Positions 37,925-46,896 of a stretch of 64,000 nucleotides of DNA are shown here, one piece after another. The translations under genes and the position numbers were made by a program. The DNA comes from Moellerella sp963519845 (lineage in GTDB: Bacteria > Pseudomonadota > Gammaproteobacteria > Enterobacterales > Enterobacteriaceae), in contig CAUQNX010000012.1 of assembly GCA_963519845.1 (NCBI GenBank), positions 62,001 through 126,000 of the forward strand, in the 5' to 3' direction. Positions within the stretch are counted from its first letter, which is position 1, and every line of letters starts with the position of its first letter. The notes below the pieces were generated by a model that was given only the letters and a program-made list of their open reading frames with translations, was not told where the DNA came from and made no database searches.

Positions 37925-38235
37925 TATTTTATTGTCCTTCCATGGCGATCAACGTCTGAGGTAGCATCAATCATCGACTTATTTGATGCAATCCCACTCA
38001 TCAAGCTAATATTATTGGCAAGTTGAGGATTACCACGCATAAATTCAGCCCGACGCACTGGTCGTGTTGAGGCATGGACGGCTTGTTGATATAAAAAATA
38101 ACAATCCGTATAGCTCAATGTTTTTTCCGCACGACGTAAAAAACCATTAAATGAGAGACGGGAAATATCCTGTAAGTTCGCCATGCCAGGATCATTAATC
38201 ATTTCAATGAGAGTAAGCACATTATCTTTTTCCAT
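37924..38235 (-). CDS. Small TcA-N-terminus-like protein, first gene of the Tc operon
   Basis: The 103 residues resemble the start of TcA/TcaA/SpvA-type proteins: LQDISRLSFNGFLRR, then a SYTDCYFLYQQA helix and RGNPQLANNISLMSGIA, like the NPQLANAV motif of larger relatives. It may be a split-off N-terminal domain or chaperone-like partner. Its stop overlaps the TcA-2 start by one base, giving translational coupling. AAGGTATT precedes the ATG. The function is inferred from similarity and position only. Confidence 0.65.
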   Translation of the reverse strand: MEKDNVLTLIEMINDPGMANLQDISRLSFNGFLRRAEKTLSYTDCYFLYQQAVHASTRPVRRAEFMRGNPQLANNISLMSGIASNKSMIDATSDVDRHGRTIK

Positions 38236-38402
38236 AAATAATACCTTTATCTTAATAAAATAATTAGGAGATAAATTTAAATATAGGCTTCTATCAATGG
38301 GTCATAGCCTGATTATTTTTTATTATGTCCTGTCTATTTATTTTTAATAATAAAAAAGCCAATGACAATAAAGTCACTAGCCAGATAAATAGTTTAGAAA
38401 GT

Positions 38403-38426
38403 AAAAAACCCCGCCAAGGCGAGGTT
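38403..38426 (-). terminator. Strong terminator between Q gene and Tc operon
   Basis: On the minus strand AACCTCGCC TT GGCGGGGTT forms a 9-bp stem (one G-T) with six Ts at its end. It lies downstream of the Q-like gene and upstream of the first Tc gene, all on the same strand, so it would block transcription into the operon unless bypassed. Confidence 0.85.
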
Positions 38427-38472
38427 AATTTAATCTACAATGGTTAATCTATAAAATTACCATTCTTTGGAT

Positions 38473-38501
38473 ACACTAAGCTAAGTTTATGCAAAAATCA
38501 A
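38473..38501 (-). promoter_or_regulatory. Candidate late-type promoter just 3' of the Q gene
   Basis: On the minus strand TTGATT (38501-38496) and TAGTGT (38478-38473) are 17 bp apart. The predicted start is about 40 nt before the terminator. In lambdoid phages the Q-controlled promoter lies at the same place, right after Q. The -10 match is poor, as is common when an activator or antiterminator acts there. Confidence 0.4.
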
Positions 38502-38519
38502 GTCTATTTTTCATACAAT

Positions 38520-39299
38520 TCATTCGGTCACTTTACTAAAAGCTTGCTCTGCAATAGCCTCTTCCACATAACACTTATCCACCAACTTCTGATAGAAAAG
38601 CTTCCAATTACGTGACCATGAAGATTGCGTTAATTCAGGAATGAGATGTTTAATAATATTAAAGGCCACCACTGATGGCATCCTCTTATAACCTCGCCCT
38701 GCACAATAAGGACAATTTTTCATTACCTCAATCCCTTGTTGCAGAGTCTGTTTTTTATCTACTATTTTGCCCCGTCCTTTACAACGACAACGATAAGTTG
38801 TTATTCCCTTTCCATTACAAGGCTGACAAATTTTGCTAGACTTTTCATGATAAATATTCGGTTCTATACTTTGATTACTATTAAACGTTATTATTTCCCG
38901 AGCTTTCATCATAGCGTTTATATTATCAATTAGCCCCTTACCACTACAGCTAGGACATATTCGAATCGTTCCTGCCGAACGCGCATAATCCTCAAAAGCC
39001 ATTCGGGATAATAGCAATAAACAATGACCCAGCTTATTACCTGCCGCTTTCCTCACTAATTTCGGTGCTATTTTTAACGCATACAGAGTTAGTTCTTCTA
39101 TAGTAGTGAACTTATCTTGCTCACTAATATCGTTCTTAGCGAGAAAGGCTAGTAAACCAAACTTAGCTTGCCGTTCGATCATGCCCATTGCAGCCATAAT
39201 ATCTGAATTAGTCATTTTGCTTGGTGAAGTAGAATGAGTAAATTCATCCAGCGAAAAAGACTTTGGCGAGAAATTCCTGAGTATATTTTCAAATTTCAT
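38520..39299 (-). CDS. Lambdoid phage Q-type antitermination protein
   Basis: The 259-residue protein matches the phage antiterminator family (Antiterm). It has an SPKSFSLDEFTHST start, the DIMAAMGMIERQAKFGLLAF segment and AFEDYARSAGT. A DnaJ-like zinc region of repeated CxxCxGxG units follows (CPSCSGKG, CQPCNGKG, CRCKGRGK, CPYCAGRG). The C-terminus LTQSSWSRNWKLFYQKLVDKC is typical. Such proteins load on RNA polymerase near the late promoter and let it pass terminators. No other phage genes adjoin; instead the Tc operon lies directly downstream. ATG 39299 is chosen because AAAGGCA precedes it and it matches the family start. Confidence 0.88.
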   Translation of the reverse strand: MKFENILRNFSPKSFSLDEFTHSTSPSKMTNSDIMAAMGMIERQAKFGLLAFLAKNDISEQDKFTTIEELTLYALKIAPKLVRKAAGNKLGHCLLLLSRMAFEDYARSAGTIRICPSCSGKGLIDNINAMMKAREIITFNSNQSIEPNIYHEKSSKICQPCNGKGITTYRCRCKGRGKIVDKKQTLQQGIEVMKNCPYCAGRGYKRMPSVVAFNIIKHLIPELTQSSWSRNWKLFYQKLVDKCYVEEAIAEQAFSKVTE

Positions 39300-39832
39300 T
39301 ACACTGCCTTTATATTTGCTTAAAGTAAAAGCACTATTATTCAGCATTACCGTTAAGATATTTATTACATCGATATAATTCTATCCTTCTCAATAGTTTG
39401 ACTTAAATTATTTTTATTTACTGATGTCATTTATTTAACGAATAGAAATATGCCAAGTAATAAACTCAAATGATAAACTTCTGCCACCCTTAATTCTTGT
39501 CACCAGTTTAGCGATAAGATAGATAAAGGTAGCCGCTCTATTTAAGGACTCTAGCCACAAAAAATAGTAGGCAAATATTAGTAATAAATTAAGACTCACT
39601 AGCAATTTAATGGGGTTTACATATTAAATAAGTTTTATATAAATTCGTCGCTAGTGCTATTTAATTGCCAATATGGCCGCCCTTGCAGCCATTAAATCTT
39701 CTCTCTTTAGGAGTGTTCTGTTTTATCACCAAGTAGTGGGTTATTACTATTGACGCCTATTTATTATCTGCGTAGCTTACTTCTAGTAGGTATAGTAATT
39801 TCAGGAATGTTAGACGATAGGAGATCGTAAAA
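39300..39832. other. Divergent control region between Q gene and HTH gene
   Basis: This 533-bp AT-rich region separates two divergent regulators. An inverted repeat CACTAGC (near 39597) / GCTAGTG (near 39650), each followed by similar TTTAAT-type bases, may be an operator. I see no coding sequence. Confidence 0.35.
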
Positions 39833-40588
39833 ATGAATCTATATACAGCAAACTTATATTATCCATCACCTGTGGATGGTAATATTTACTCAATATATAT
39901 GCATGATGACACTGGTGTTTTACAACCGATTTTTATTGAGAAAAGTCCTTATGATGAACTTATTCACCCTTATTATCTCAAAAATATTTCGCCACTCCAA
40001 CCACCGATAAAATGCCAAGCTGAGATCAATATCCATAATGGTATCGCTAATTTATGTTATTACCAGCCACTGGCTAATGGCCAAGTTGATTTACTTTATT
40101 GTACCAGCCCCTTTAGCGATATAAATCTACTTATCAATACGCATTTGGGTCAATATTTATTCTTAACACTCAATAAATCTAATAATAATTTAATTCTACT
40201 ATCTGAGAAAATGGTTGAAAATAAATTCATTCAAAAGAATCATCATCCTGTTCCAGCCAATATAGCCGCCTATCCGCAAGAGATAGATGATGTTTTTAGC
40301 GCAATAACTCGTGGGATATTAAAAAACTCAAAAATTGAGTACGATGAGTATGGATTTACACTTTCAGCCAATGATCATCAAGGAAATATCTATTACTTTG
40401 AAAAAAAACAACCTTACGAAAACTGTCAAATTTCCTCATTGACTAATTATTCAAATTCTAAAAAAGATCGCCTTAAACGTGTGAAAGCGCTCAGGTTACA
40501 ACATAGAACCCAACAGGAGATATCTGAAATTCTCAACGTTTCTCAGAAAACCATTTCTAATGATCTAAAAGAGCTCAATATTAGCTAA
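39833..40588 (+). CDS. Putative DNA-binding regulator with C-terminal HTH
   Basis: The first 200 residues of this 251-residue protein are a beta-rich region I do not recognise, perhaps a sensor. The last 40 residues form an HTH resembling sigma-factor region 4 or resolvase HTHs: RVKALRLQHRTQQEISEILN then VSQKTISNDLKELNIS. AGGAGATCG precedes the ATG. It is divergent from the Q gene and Tc operon, so it is the best local candidate for a transcriptional regulator of that unit. Confidence 0.6.
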   Translation: MNLYTANLYYPSPVDGNIYSIYMHDDTGVLQPIFIEKSPYDELIHPYYLKNISPLQPPIKCQAEINIHNGIANLCYYQPLANGQVDLLYCTSPFSDINLLINTHLGQYLFLTLNKSNNNLILLSEKMVENKFIQKNHHPVPANIAAYPQEIDDVFSAITRGILKNSKIEYDEYGFTLSANDHQGNIYYFEKKQPYENCQISSLTNYSNSKKDRLKRVKALRLQHRTQQEISEILNVSQKTISNDLKELNIS

Positions 40589-40912
40589 TTTCAATGCGAT
40601 CTAAGAGTGATGGCTATGATAATTTAATCTAGTTTTATCCTATTTAATACTTATTATAGCCAAAATCCTACTGCGCTAGAAATTAAAAAGTAGAATGACA
40701 TTATTAATAGAAGAGATAAAATATTAATAACAAGACATTAAGTGGAATAAGCAGCGGTAAATATTATACATTTACATATTGTAATGATTTAATTGCCACT
40801 TTAGATAAATTATATATACGTTCCATCAGACGACGACTATAATCAGCCACACTTTATCCGTTGTATGCAAAACACAACGGCCTCTGCTATTAAGTAAAAA
40901 GGCTTGATATTT
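40589..40912. other. Intergenic region without recognised features
   Basis: AT-rich DNA of about 320 bp between two plus-strand genes. I see no coding frame, RNA gene or clear promoter. Confidence 0.3.
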
Positions 40913-41434
40913 ATGAATTGGAATCTAACTCGAATGCAGTATATGGCGGATTTTTTTATTGTCCCCGTTCTGGCTTTAATTGCTTTAGTTATTTCGTTAA
41001 ATCGCGGTGATGTATCTCTTATCTGGTTGCTCTATCTAATATGTGGTTGGCTACTGTGGACATTAATGGAATATATCATTCATCGTTTAGGATTCCATGT
41101 TTGGTATAAACGAGATCATGCTCGACACCATGTCAAACCACTTGAATTAATCGGTGTTACTCCTCTAGTGAGTTCCCTTTCTTTAATATTAATTTGGGCG
41201 ATTTGTTCGCTTATTACAACGAGTATGCTTATAGGTGGAGTGGTATTTGTTGGTTTCTGTGCTGGATACTACAGTTATTTTACCATTCACTATCTAATAC
41301 ACCACTCTAATGGCGCTCTGCTGGCCCCATTACGTCGCCACCATGAATTACATCATAGAAACCCTCATGTTAACTATGGCGTTTCACTTATGTTTTGGGA
41401 TCGTCTATTTAGAACAATGAAAAAACCTAATTAA
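40913..41434 (+). CDS. Fatty acid hydroxylase / sterol desaturase family membrane protein
   Basis: The 173-residue protein has several membrane helices and the His clusters of the diiron hydroxylase family: HRLGFH, HARHH, HYLIHH and HHELHH. Members hydroxylate or desaturate lipid chains in the membrane. The small size resembles bacterial short hydroxylases. An in-frame TTG at 40904 would extend the protein by three residues, but AAAAAGG lies too close to it and fits the ATG at 40913. The substrate cannot be told from sequence. Confidence 0.82.
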   Translation: MNWNLTRMQYMADFFIVPVLALIALVISLNRGDVSLIWLLYLICGWLLWTLMEYIIHRLGFHVWYKRDHARHHVKPLELIGVTPLVSSLSLILIWAICSLITTSMLIGGVVFVGFCAGYYSYFTIHYLIHHSNGALLAPLRRHHELHHRNPHVNYGVSLMFWDRLFRTMKKPN

Positions 41435-41456
41435 TTCCCTATTCTTAATTAGATAA

Positions 41457-41487
41457 AACTGTGTTTTGCTTTACAATAAACACAGTT
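41457..41487 (+). terminator. Terminator after the hydroxylase gene
   Basis: A perfect 10-bp stem AACTGTGTTT / AAACACAGTT with an 11-nt loop is followed by a CAATTTTAC tail, 23 bp after the stop codon. Confidence 0.7.
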
Positions 41488-41785
41488 CAATTTTACAGCG
41501 CGCAATCAATTCACCACGGCTACCATCACAACAGCCCTGTTCTATACTAAATTCCTTATTGATAACCCAACAACCTTTAATAAAAAGTCTTAAATAAAAC
41601 GATTATATATTTTATAAATTTCGTCGTTTACAACTCTAAGTATTATTCACTCTCAATTAATTAATAGTATCTTATGTCAGTTAATGTAAAAAAAACGCTA
41701 ACTGTGATTTATTTATAATAGAAAAATAATCATTAATGATATTGTTACTCGCTAATTAAAGGATTCTAGGAACAGACAGAACAGC
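41488..41785. other. Intergenic region upstream of the glycosyltransferase
   Basis: About 300 bp of AT-rich DNA. Nothing supportable is seen beyond what must be the promoter of the next gene. Confidence 0.3.
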
Positions 41786-42757
41786 GTGCAAAGCTCAACT
41801 ATACTCTCAGTGATTATCCCATGTTTTAATAATGCCGATTATGTCTATGATTGCTTAAGCTCAATCCCATTGTCATCTATGGGCTTAATTGAAATCATTG
41901 TTATTAATGATGGTTCAACCGACAACTCAGTTAATGAGATTGAACGTTATATCACTCATCATAGGGATTTTAATCTTGTTTTAATCAATCAACATAACCA
42001 AGGATTATCCGCGGCGAGAAATACAGGTTTGATACATGCTAAAGGCGAATATATCGCGTTTTTAGATGCTGATGATCTATGGGCACCATCATTATGGGAT
42101 ACTGTTGCGCCTATATTAAAAAATCAACAACCCGATATGCTTATCTATAATGCGTCTCGATTTTTTGATGATGATATCAGTAACAAGTCTCTTATTAATG
42201 TGACTGGATTAAATTACGGCCTACATCAAATAAATAGCATAAGTGATCTATCTAAAATATTTGAGACTAATTGCTGGTTTGCTTGGTCCCGTATTTATAA
42301 AAAACAGTTATTCAAAGATGAGCTTTTTCCTGTAAATAGAGAGTATGAAGATTTAGCTAAAATCCCCTTTATCACGGTTAAAGCAAAAAGCATCTTTAGC
42401 GTCCCTCTCTCATTAATGCTATATCGTTCCAGAGCCAGTAGTATAACCAATAAACCAAAGCACAAGCATATCGAAGATATTATATACGCGATGGATTGCC
42501 TCTATCATCTATATGCTAATTCTAATGAAAAAGATAAGGCGCTTAAAGAGCTGTCGAGGTTAATGCAACACGAATATAGCTTACTACGTAGTATCAATAA
42601 AAAAATAAATGGCTATTGTTATTTTAATAAACAGCAACAGCAGAGAATAAAATACATTTTATTGCCTTTTCAAAATGAATTTAAACTGAGTCTGAAATTC
42701 AAGGCTAAATTTATTGGTGTATATAGCTTTATCGCCAAACTAAAACATAGGGTCTAA
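41786..42757 (+). CDS. Family 2 glycosyltransferase
   Basis: The 323-residue protein has the GT-A fold motifs of family GT2: LSVIIPCFNN at the N-terminus, IIVINDGSTDNS, NQGLSAARNTG and the DXD-type FLDADDLW near residue 95. It likely transfers a sugar from a nucleotide donor to a surface polysaccharide. A basic C-terminus may bind the membrane. The start is a GTG with an AGGA about a dozen bases before. It stands alone rather than in a polysaccharide cluster. Confidence 0.85.
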   Translation: MQSSTILSVIIPCFNNADYVYDCLSSIPLSSMGLIEIIVINDGSTDNSVNEIERYITHHRDFNLVLINQHNQGLSAARNTGLIHAKGEYIAFLDADDLWAPSLWDTVAPILKNQQPDMLIYNASRFFDDDISNKSLINVTGLNYGLHQINSISDLSKIFETNCWFAWSRIYKKQLFKDELFPVNREYEDLAKIPFITVKAKSIFSVPLSLMLYRSRASSITNKPKHKHIEDIIYAMDCLYHLYANSNEKDKALKELSRLMQHEYSLLRSINKKINGYCYFNKQQQQRIKYILLPFQNEFKLSLKFKAKFIGVYSFIAKLKHRV

Positions 42758-42770
42758 ATAAAAATAGGTT

Positions 42771-42807
42771 AATAGAAACGATAATATTTAATATTAACGT
42801 CTCTATT
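42771..42807 (+). terminator. Terminator after the glycosyltransferase gene
   Basis: AATAGAAACG and CGTCTCTATT form a 10-position stem with one mismatch, followed by ATTTTG. A second hairpin (AAGGCT ... AGCCTTTTT, 42844-42875) overlaps the end of the convergent Sel1 gene and may act as well. Confidence 0.5.
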
Positions 42808-42863
42808 ATTTTGTGATTGAGTAAAACATAATTTAATCAAGAGAAGGCTTAGTTATAGTGATT

Positions 42864-43559
42864 TCACTCAGCCTTTTTAGCTGATTTTTTTATTAACTCT
42901 AATATATTACAAGATAATGGATTTCTATTTTCACATGCTTTAGTGAGCCATTTTTCACTTGCGATAGGATCCTTTTTGACACCATAGCCGTTCGAATAGA
43001 TAGTGCTTAAATAATATTGTGAGTATCCATGGTTTTGGCTCGCCGCTTTTTCAAACCACTCTCTCGCCAGAGTATAATCTTGAATACCGCCTGCCCCCTT
43101 GAAATATATTTCACCTAAATAAAATTGGGCTCTCGCCTCGCCGCCCTTAGCCGCTTTCTCAAATAATTTTTTTGCTTTTGTATAATCGTTTTTGGAAGTA
43201 TCAGGATTACTATAAATAAAGCCCAAACTAGTGACTGCTTTTAAGTTGCCTTTTTCTGCGGATTTTTCAAACAGAGCTATTGCCATATCATCATCTTTAA
43301 CCACGCCTAGCCCTCGATAATAGATATTTCCGAGCTCATATTGCGCATCACTATTACCTTGCCGCACTAATTTTTCATAAATTGGCAACACTTGCTGGTA
43401 ACCTTGTTGCATATTTTCTTGAGCGATAACTAAGTCCCCTAATAGATCATTGAGCTCTGTATCATTAGTTCTTTTTGACGCTAGCTCACTATCTTTAGCC
43501 CATAGTAAAGCCGACGATAAACTTAACATCACAACTAATATTATGCTCAATTTTTTCAT
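42864..43559 (-). CDS. Secreted Sel1-repeat protein, 231 residues
   Basis: A signal peptide (MKKLSIILVVMLSLSSALLW) precedes about four or five Sel1-like repeats of 36 residues with the pattern AQYELGNIYYRGLGV ... AIALFEKSAEKG. Sel1 repeats form alpha-solenoids that bind partner proteins. Two Cys near the end (ACENRNPLSCNIL) may form a disulfide. It lies 45 bp downstream of cdh on the same strand and may share its transcript. A longer Sel1 protein is at 52182. Confidence 0.8.
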   Translation of the reverse strand: MKKLSIILVVMLSLSSALLWAKDSELASKRTNDTELNDLLGDLVIAQENMQQGYQQVLPIYEKLVRQGNSDAQYELGNIYYRGLGVVKDDDMAIALFEKSAEKGNLKAVTSLGFIYSNPDTSKNDYTKAKKLFEKAAKGGEARAQFYLGEIYFKGAGGIQDYTLAREWFEKAASQNHGYSQYYLSTIYSNGYGVKKDPIASEKWLTKACENRNPLSCNILELIKKSAKKAE

Positions 43560-43604
43560 TAGGCTCTTTCATCATATTAAATAAGATTACCTATAGCGAG
43601 GCGG

Positions 43605-44375
43605 CTATCTAGCTCCATTGCCAGCCACTGCGCACTGATAGTCCTGAATTTCGCCCGCTGAGCCTAAATTAAGATCAGTTAGCTTTAAGCGATTGGCTAA
43701 TAAGATCATCTCGCCCTGTGGGCTGATTGCCAGTGCTAAACCATAATTATCGATGCTATCACCCTGCTCAACCACAAAACTTTGTAGCAAACGAAAGGGA
43801 TCTTCTTTGAGCAAATCAGTTCCTGCTAATTTTTTGGCCAGATATTGATGACCAACCAATTTTTCTGCCAGCGGCCGCCACTGTTGATCTATATTCTGGG
43901 CTTGCTCACTCAGCGTATTATGGACATCCTGACGCAGGCAGGCGATATGAATATGTAATTGATTTTGAGAGCGACCATATTTCGAATTTATTGCCAGAGA
44001 GATCCACTGATCTTTTAACGGTTTGCCCATCTCAATAGATAGATGATTACGGTTGTTCCAAGCCTGAGAAAAATAAGACGGCGTCCGCTCAATTTGCAGT
44101 AATGGACTCTCGATACCGCTCACCTTGTCAGTCGGCATCACTAAGTCATGATAGGGGCCTTTATTGTCTTTAAACAGCACGTAGCCTTGGGGTAAATCTA
44201 CTTTCAGACAAGGTGCAGGATCATCCTTCTGCTGCTGATTAGGCACACACCGCTGATTAACAATTTGCCATAGCGCATCGGGATTAGCCCGCCCGAAGAA
44301 GAACCACAAAACAACAGCCAGAACCAAAATAATAAGTAGAATAAATAATAGTTTGAAAATCCTTTTCATCATCAT
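43605..44375 (-). CDS. cdh: CDP-diacylglycerol pyrophosphatase
   Basis: The 256 residues match E. coli Cdh (251) throughout. An N-terminal membrane anchor is followed by CVPNQQQ, LVMPT, SLAINSKYGRSQNQLHIHI with the HxHxH catalytic signature, and the EIQDYQC end. The enzyme hydrolyses CDP-diacylglycerol to phosphatidic acid and CMP at the inner membrane. Three consecutive Met codons make the exact start uncertain; AAAGGG best fits the second or third. Confidence 0.9.
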   Translation of the reverse strand: MMMKRIFKLLFILLIILVLAVVLWFFFGRANPDALWQIVNQRCVPNQQQKDDPAPCLKVDLPQGYVLFKDNKGPYHDLVMPTDKVSGIESPLLQIERTPSYFSQAWNNRNHLSIEMGKPLKDQWISLAINSKYGRSQNQLHIHIACLRQDVHNTLSEQAQNIDQQWRPLAEKLVGHQYLAKKLAGTDLLKEDPFRLLQSFVVEQGDSIDNYGLALAISPQGEMILLANRLKLTDLNLGSAGEIQDYQCAVAGNGAR

Positions 44376-44971
44376 GCCCTTTTCTTAACTCATACCCAGT
44401 AACAAATAGAATAGCATCCTGAGTATCACTCTTCATTTACTTTTGTTGCACTAAAATGAATGAGCATACATAAAATTAACCAAGTAAAGATACAAATCTT
44501 AACTCCCCGTAAATCACATTATCCTCTTTCAATTGATAAAATAGATCATCAAGCGTTAGGATTATTGCATTTTTCGTTTGTAAAATATCGAGTTGAGACG
44601 TGATTTCACTTAAAAAAATCGCCTAAATAAAAATACTGCTCATTTGCAACAGACTAGCCTTGTTAATGAAAAATATAAAGTAAGCTGTGATTTCCTCCAG
44701 AGATATCATGGAGAGTTTAATATAAAGGAAAGCGCCGGATACTGAATATTATAATTATCGCCACAAATGCGCCTTAGAAAATAAAACGAAAAATCATATT
44801 CTAATCCTGTATTCACTGAGCAGTATAAGCCTTAAAGATAATCTCGATGATAATGCCGTCATAGAATGATATTTCAACATACTGACTTGCCACTGCTTTC
44901 TTCTCAGGCTAAATTAGGCCTCTATTATCGTTGCGACCATTCCCATGACAGAATAGATAAGCCAACAGAAG
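44376..44971. other. Intergenic region between cdh and the LysR gene
   Basis: Nearly 600 bp of AT-rich DNA. The plus-strand frame at 44866 overlaps the LysR gene and lacks a ribosome site, so I take it as spurious. No RNA gene is recognised. Confidence 0.35.
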
Positions 44972-45889
44972 TTACAGCTTTTGTTCATAAACGCACTGGT
45001 AATCCCCAGAACTCCCTAATTTCTCCTGCAAAAAAGCAAGGAAAATGGTGACTTTATTCGGTAAAAACTCTCTATTTGGATAGACAGCATAAATATGATG
45101 GAGTGGTAAATGATATTCGGGAAGCAATTGAACCAAACGACCCTCAAGGATATCTGGAGCTACAATAAATTGAGGTAATTGACAAATCCCGAGCCCTTGT
45201 AATGCGGCCTGATGCAAGGCAAGGCTGTTATTAGCTCGAAAATTTCCCTTAGGTGTAAAACGAAAGGTTTTACCTTGACGGGAAAATGCCCATGTCTGCC
45301 CAGCCTGAAAATAACTGTATAAGAGGCAGTTATGTGTCTCAAGTTCGTTAAGATCCCTTGGAGCCCCATGCTCACTCACCCAGGCTGGAGATGCACATAA
45401 TAGACTTCGGCAAGGAGACAAAGTTCTAGAAATTAAAGATGAATCCCTTAATTCCCCAATACGCACAGCCATATCAAAGCCCTCACCAATCAAATCCACT
45501 ATCTTGTCATCAAAAACAATTTCAACACGCAACTGCGGCCAACACTTTAAGAACTTGGGAAGTAACTTTGTCAGATGCAAACTACCAAAAACCGTAGGGG
45601 CACTAATTCTCAGCGTACCGTAAATAGTTTCACTGTAACGGCAGAGTGCCTCCTGCCCCTCATTGATGGCTTGATTAGCTTTTTTCAGCCAAGAATAATA
45701 GAGCTCTCCGGCCTCAGTCAGTTGTAAATAGCGAGTGGAGCGCGTTATCAATCGGACTCCGGCTTGCCCCTCCAGTGCCATTAATTTTTTGCTAACCGCT
45801 GATTTTGTCATGTGTAGATACTCGGCTGCTTTCGTCAAATTACCTTGCTCTACGATAGCGATAAAAACAGGTAACAATGAATAATCCAT
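44972..45889 (-). CDS. LysR-type transcriptional regulator
   Basis: The 305-residue protein has the LysR winged HTH at residues 1-60 (VEQGNLTKAAEYLHMTKSAV, then SKKLMALEGQAGVRL) and a periplasmic-binding-type effector domain (YGTLRISAPTVFGSLHL, CLLYSY, GLGICQLPQFI) of the CrgA/DsdC-like subgroup. ATG 45889 gives the family-typical MDYSLLPVFIAIVE; GTG codons just upstream are possible. It is divergent from the transporter pair at 45997 and probably controls it. Confidence 0.88.
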   Translation of the reverse strand: MDYSLLPVFIAIVEQGNLTKAAEYLHMTKSAVSKKLMALEGQAGVRLITRSTRYLQLTEAGELYYSWLKKANQAINEGQEALCRYSETIYGTLRISAPTVFGSLHLTKLLPKFLKCWPQLRVEIVFDDKIVDLIGEGFDMAVRIGELRDSSLISRTLSPCRSLLCASPAWVSEHGAPRDLNELETHNCLLYSYFQAGQTWAFSRQGKTFRFTPKGNFRANNSLALHQAALQGLGICQLPQFIVAPDILEGRLVQLLPEYHLPLHHIYAVYPNREFLPNKVTIFLAFLQEKLGSSGDYQCVYEQKL

Positions 45890-45996
45890 ATCAATCACCA
45901 CAATTGTTATTTTTTAGGAAACATACTTTTTCTTTTATATCTCTTATTTCACCTTCCAGCAATCCGTATACTTTGATTATTCTCAACAAAGAAATA

Positions 45997-46455
45997 ATGA
46001 TAATGAAAAATAATATTATACTTTCAGTGACTGCTGCTCTTTCTGGTGTGTTACTCACGCTGATGATTATGAGTAACAGTTATTTATCCACATTTACCTC
46101 TCCGTTACATGCCTCTTGGTTAACCCATGCCATAGGCAGTGTTGTCGCCTTATTGATTTGGTTTGCTAGCAGGCGACAACTGCCAAGACAAAAAGAAAAT
46201 CATAAAATACCCTATTGGAGCTATCTTGGAGGAATACCTGGTGCTTTTACGGTACTGCTTGCAGCGGTCACCGTGAATAGCCAACTGTCACTCTCAGGTT
46301 CGATTGTACTGATGCTAACAGGACAAATTGTCACAGGGATGTTAATTGATCATTTGGGGTTTATGGGGCTGACTAAGCGAAGAATAACGAGGCAGGACTG
46401 CATTAGTGTGCTCTTGCTGTTTATCGGTTCCACGCTGATCATCATGGGGAAATAA
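45997..46455 (+). CDS. DMT-family (DUF606/YdcZ-like) transporter, first of a pair
   Basis: About 152 residues with five predicted membrane helices: IILSVTAALSGVLLTLMIMS, ASWLTHAIGSVVALLIWF, YLGGIPGAFTVLLAAVTV, SIVLMLTGQIVTGMLIDHL and CISVLLLFIGSTLIIMG. This is the half-size DUF606 layout. The frame is open further upstream into the LysR start, but those residues are polar and not family-like. It is followed 6 bp later by a second half-transporter, so the two likely form a heteromeric exporter. Confidence 0.8.
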   Translation: MIMKNNIILSVTAALSGVLLTLMIMSNSYLSTFTSPLHASWLTHAIGSVVALLIWFASRRQLPRQKENHKIPYWSYLGGIPGAFTVLLAAVTVNSQLSLSGSIVLMLTGQIVTGMLIDHLGFMGLTKRRITRQDCISVLLLFIGSTLIIMGK

Positions 46456-46461
46456 TTTTCA

Positions 46462-46896
46462 ATGTTACTTTTTTACATCATAATTGCACTTACTAATGGT
46501 ATTTTCATCATATTTAGCCGTAGTATTAACGGTCGTTTATCTCAGGGTAGTAATGCGTTTTATGCATCACTAATAAACCATATTGTCGGTTTTTTGTTTT
46601 TAACTGCCATTATTTTGATCACCCAACCACAATTTTCAGTCAACTTACAGACTATCCCATTAATTGCATTTACTGGCGGCATAATAGGTGCCTGTTTTGT
46701 GGTGGTAAACAGTTATATATTACCACTACTTGGTGCTACTCTTACGACCATTCTCGCCATAAGCGGTCAGGTTCTGTCTGGCATTATTACTGATATTATT
46801 CAGCATGGCTTACCTGAGCACTTCTATATTCAATTAATCGGAGTCGCATTTATTCTTTCTGCGATCGGCGTTCACCACATACGAAAAACACCTTAA
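46462..46896 (+). CDS. DMT-family (DUF606/YdcZ-like) transporter, second of a pair
   Basis: The 144-residue, five-helix protein shows the same half-size pattern (FYIIIALTNGIFIIFSRSIN, GSNAFYASLINHIVGFLFL, AFTGGIIGACFVVVNSYILP, ATLTTILAISGQVLSGIITD). The 6-bp gap to the preceding gene indicates tight coupling. Paired DUF606 genes next to a regulator are a known arrangement; the substrate is unknown. Confidence 0.8.
   Translation: MLLFYIIIALTNGIFIIFSRSINGRLSQGSNAFYASLINHIVGFLFLTAIILITQPQFSVNLQTIPLIAFTGGIIGACFVVVNSYILPLLGATLTTILAISGQVLSGIITDIIQHGLPEHFYIQLIGVAFILSAIGVHHIRKTP

Noticed and set aside
44866..45051. 61-residue plus-strand frame near the LysR gene
   Set aside because: It overlaps the 3' end of the LysR gene and lacks a ribosome site.
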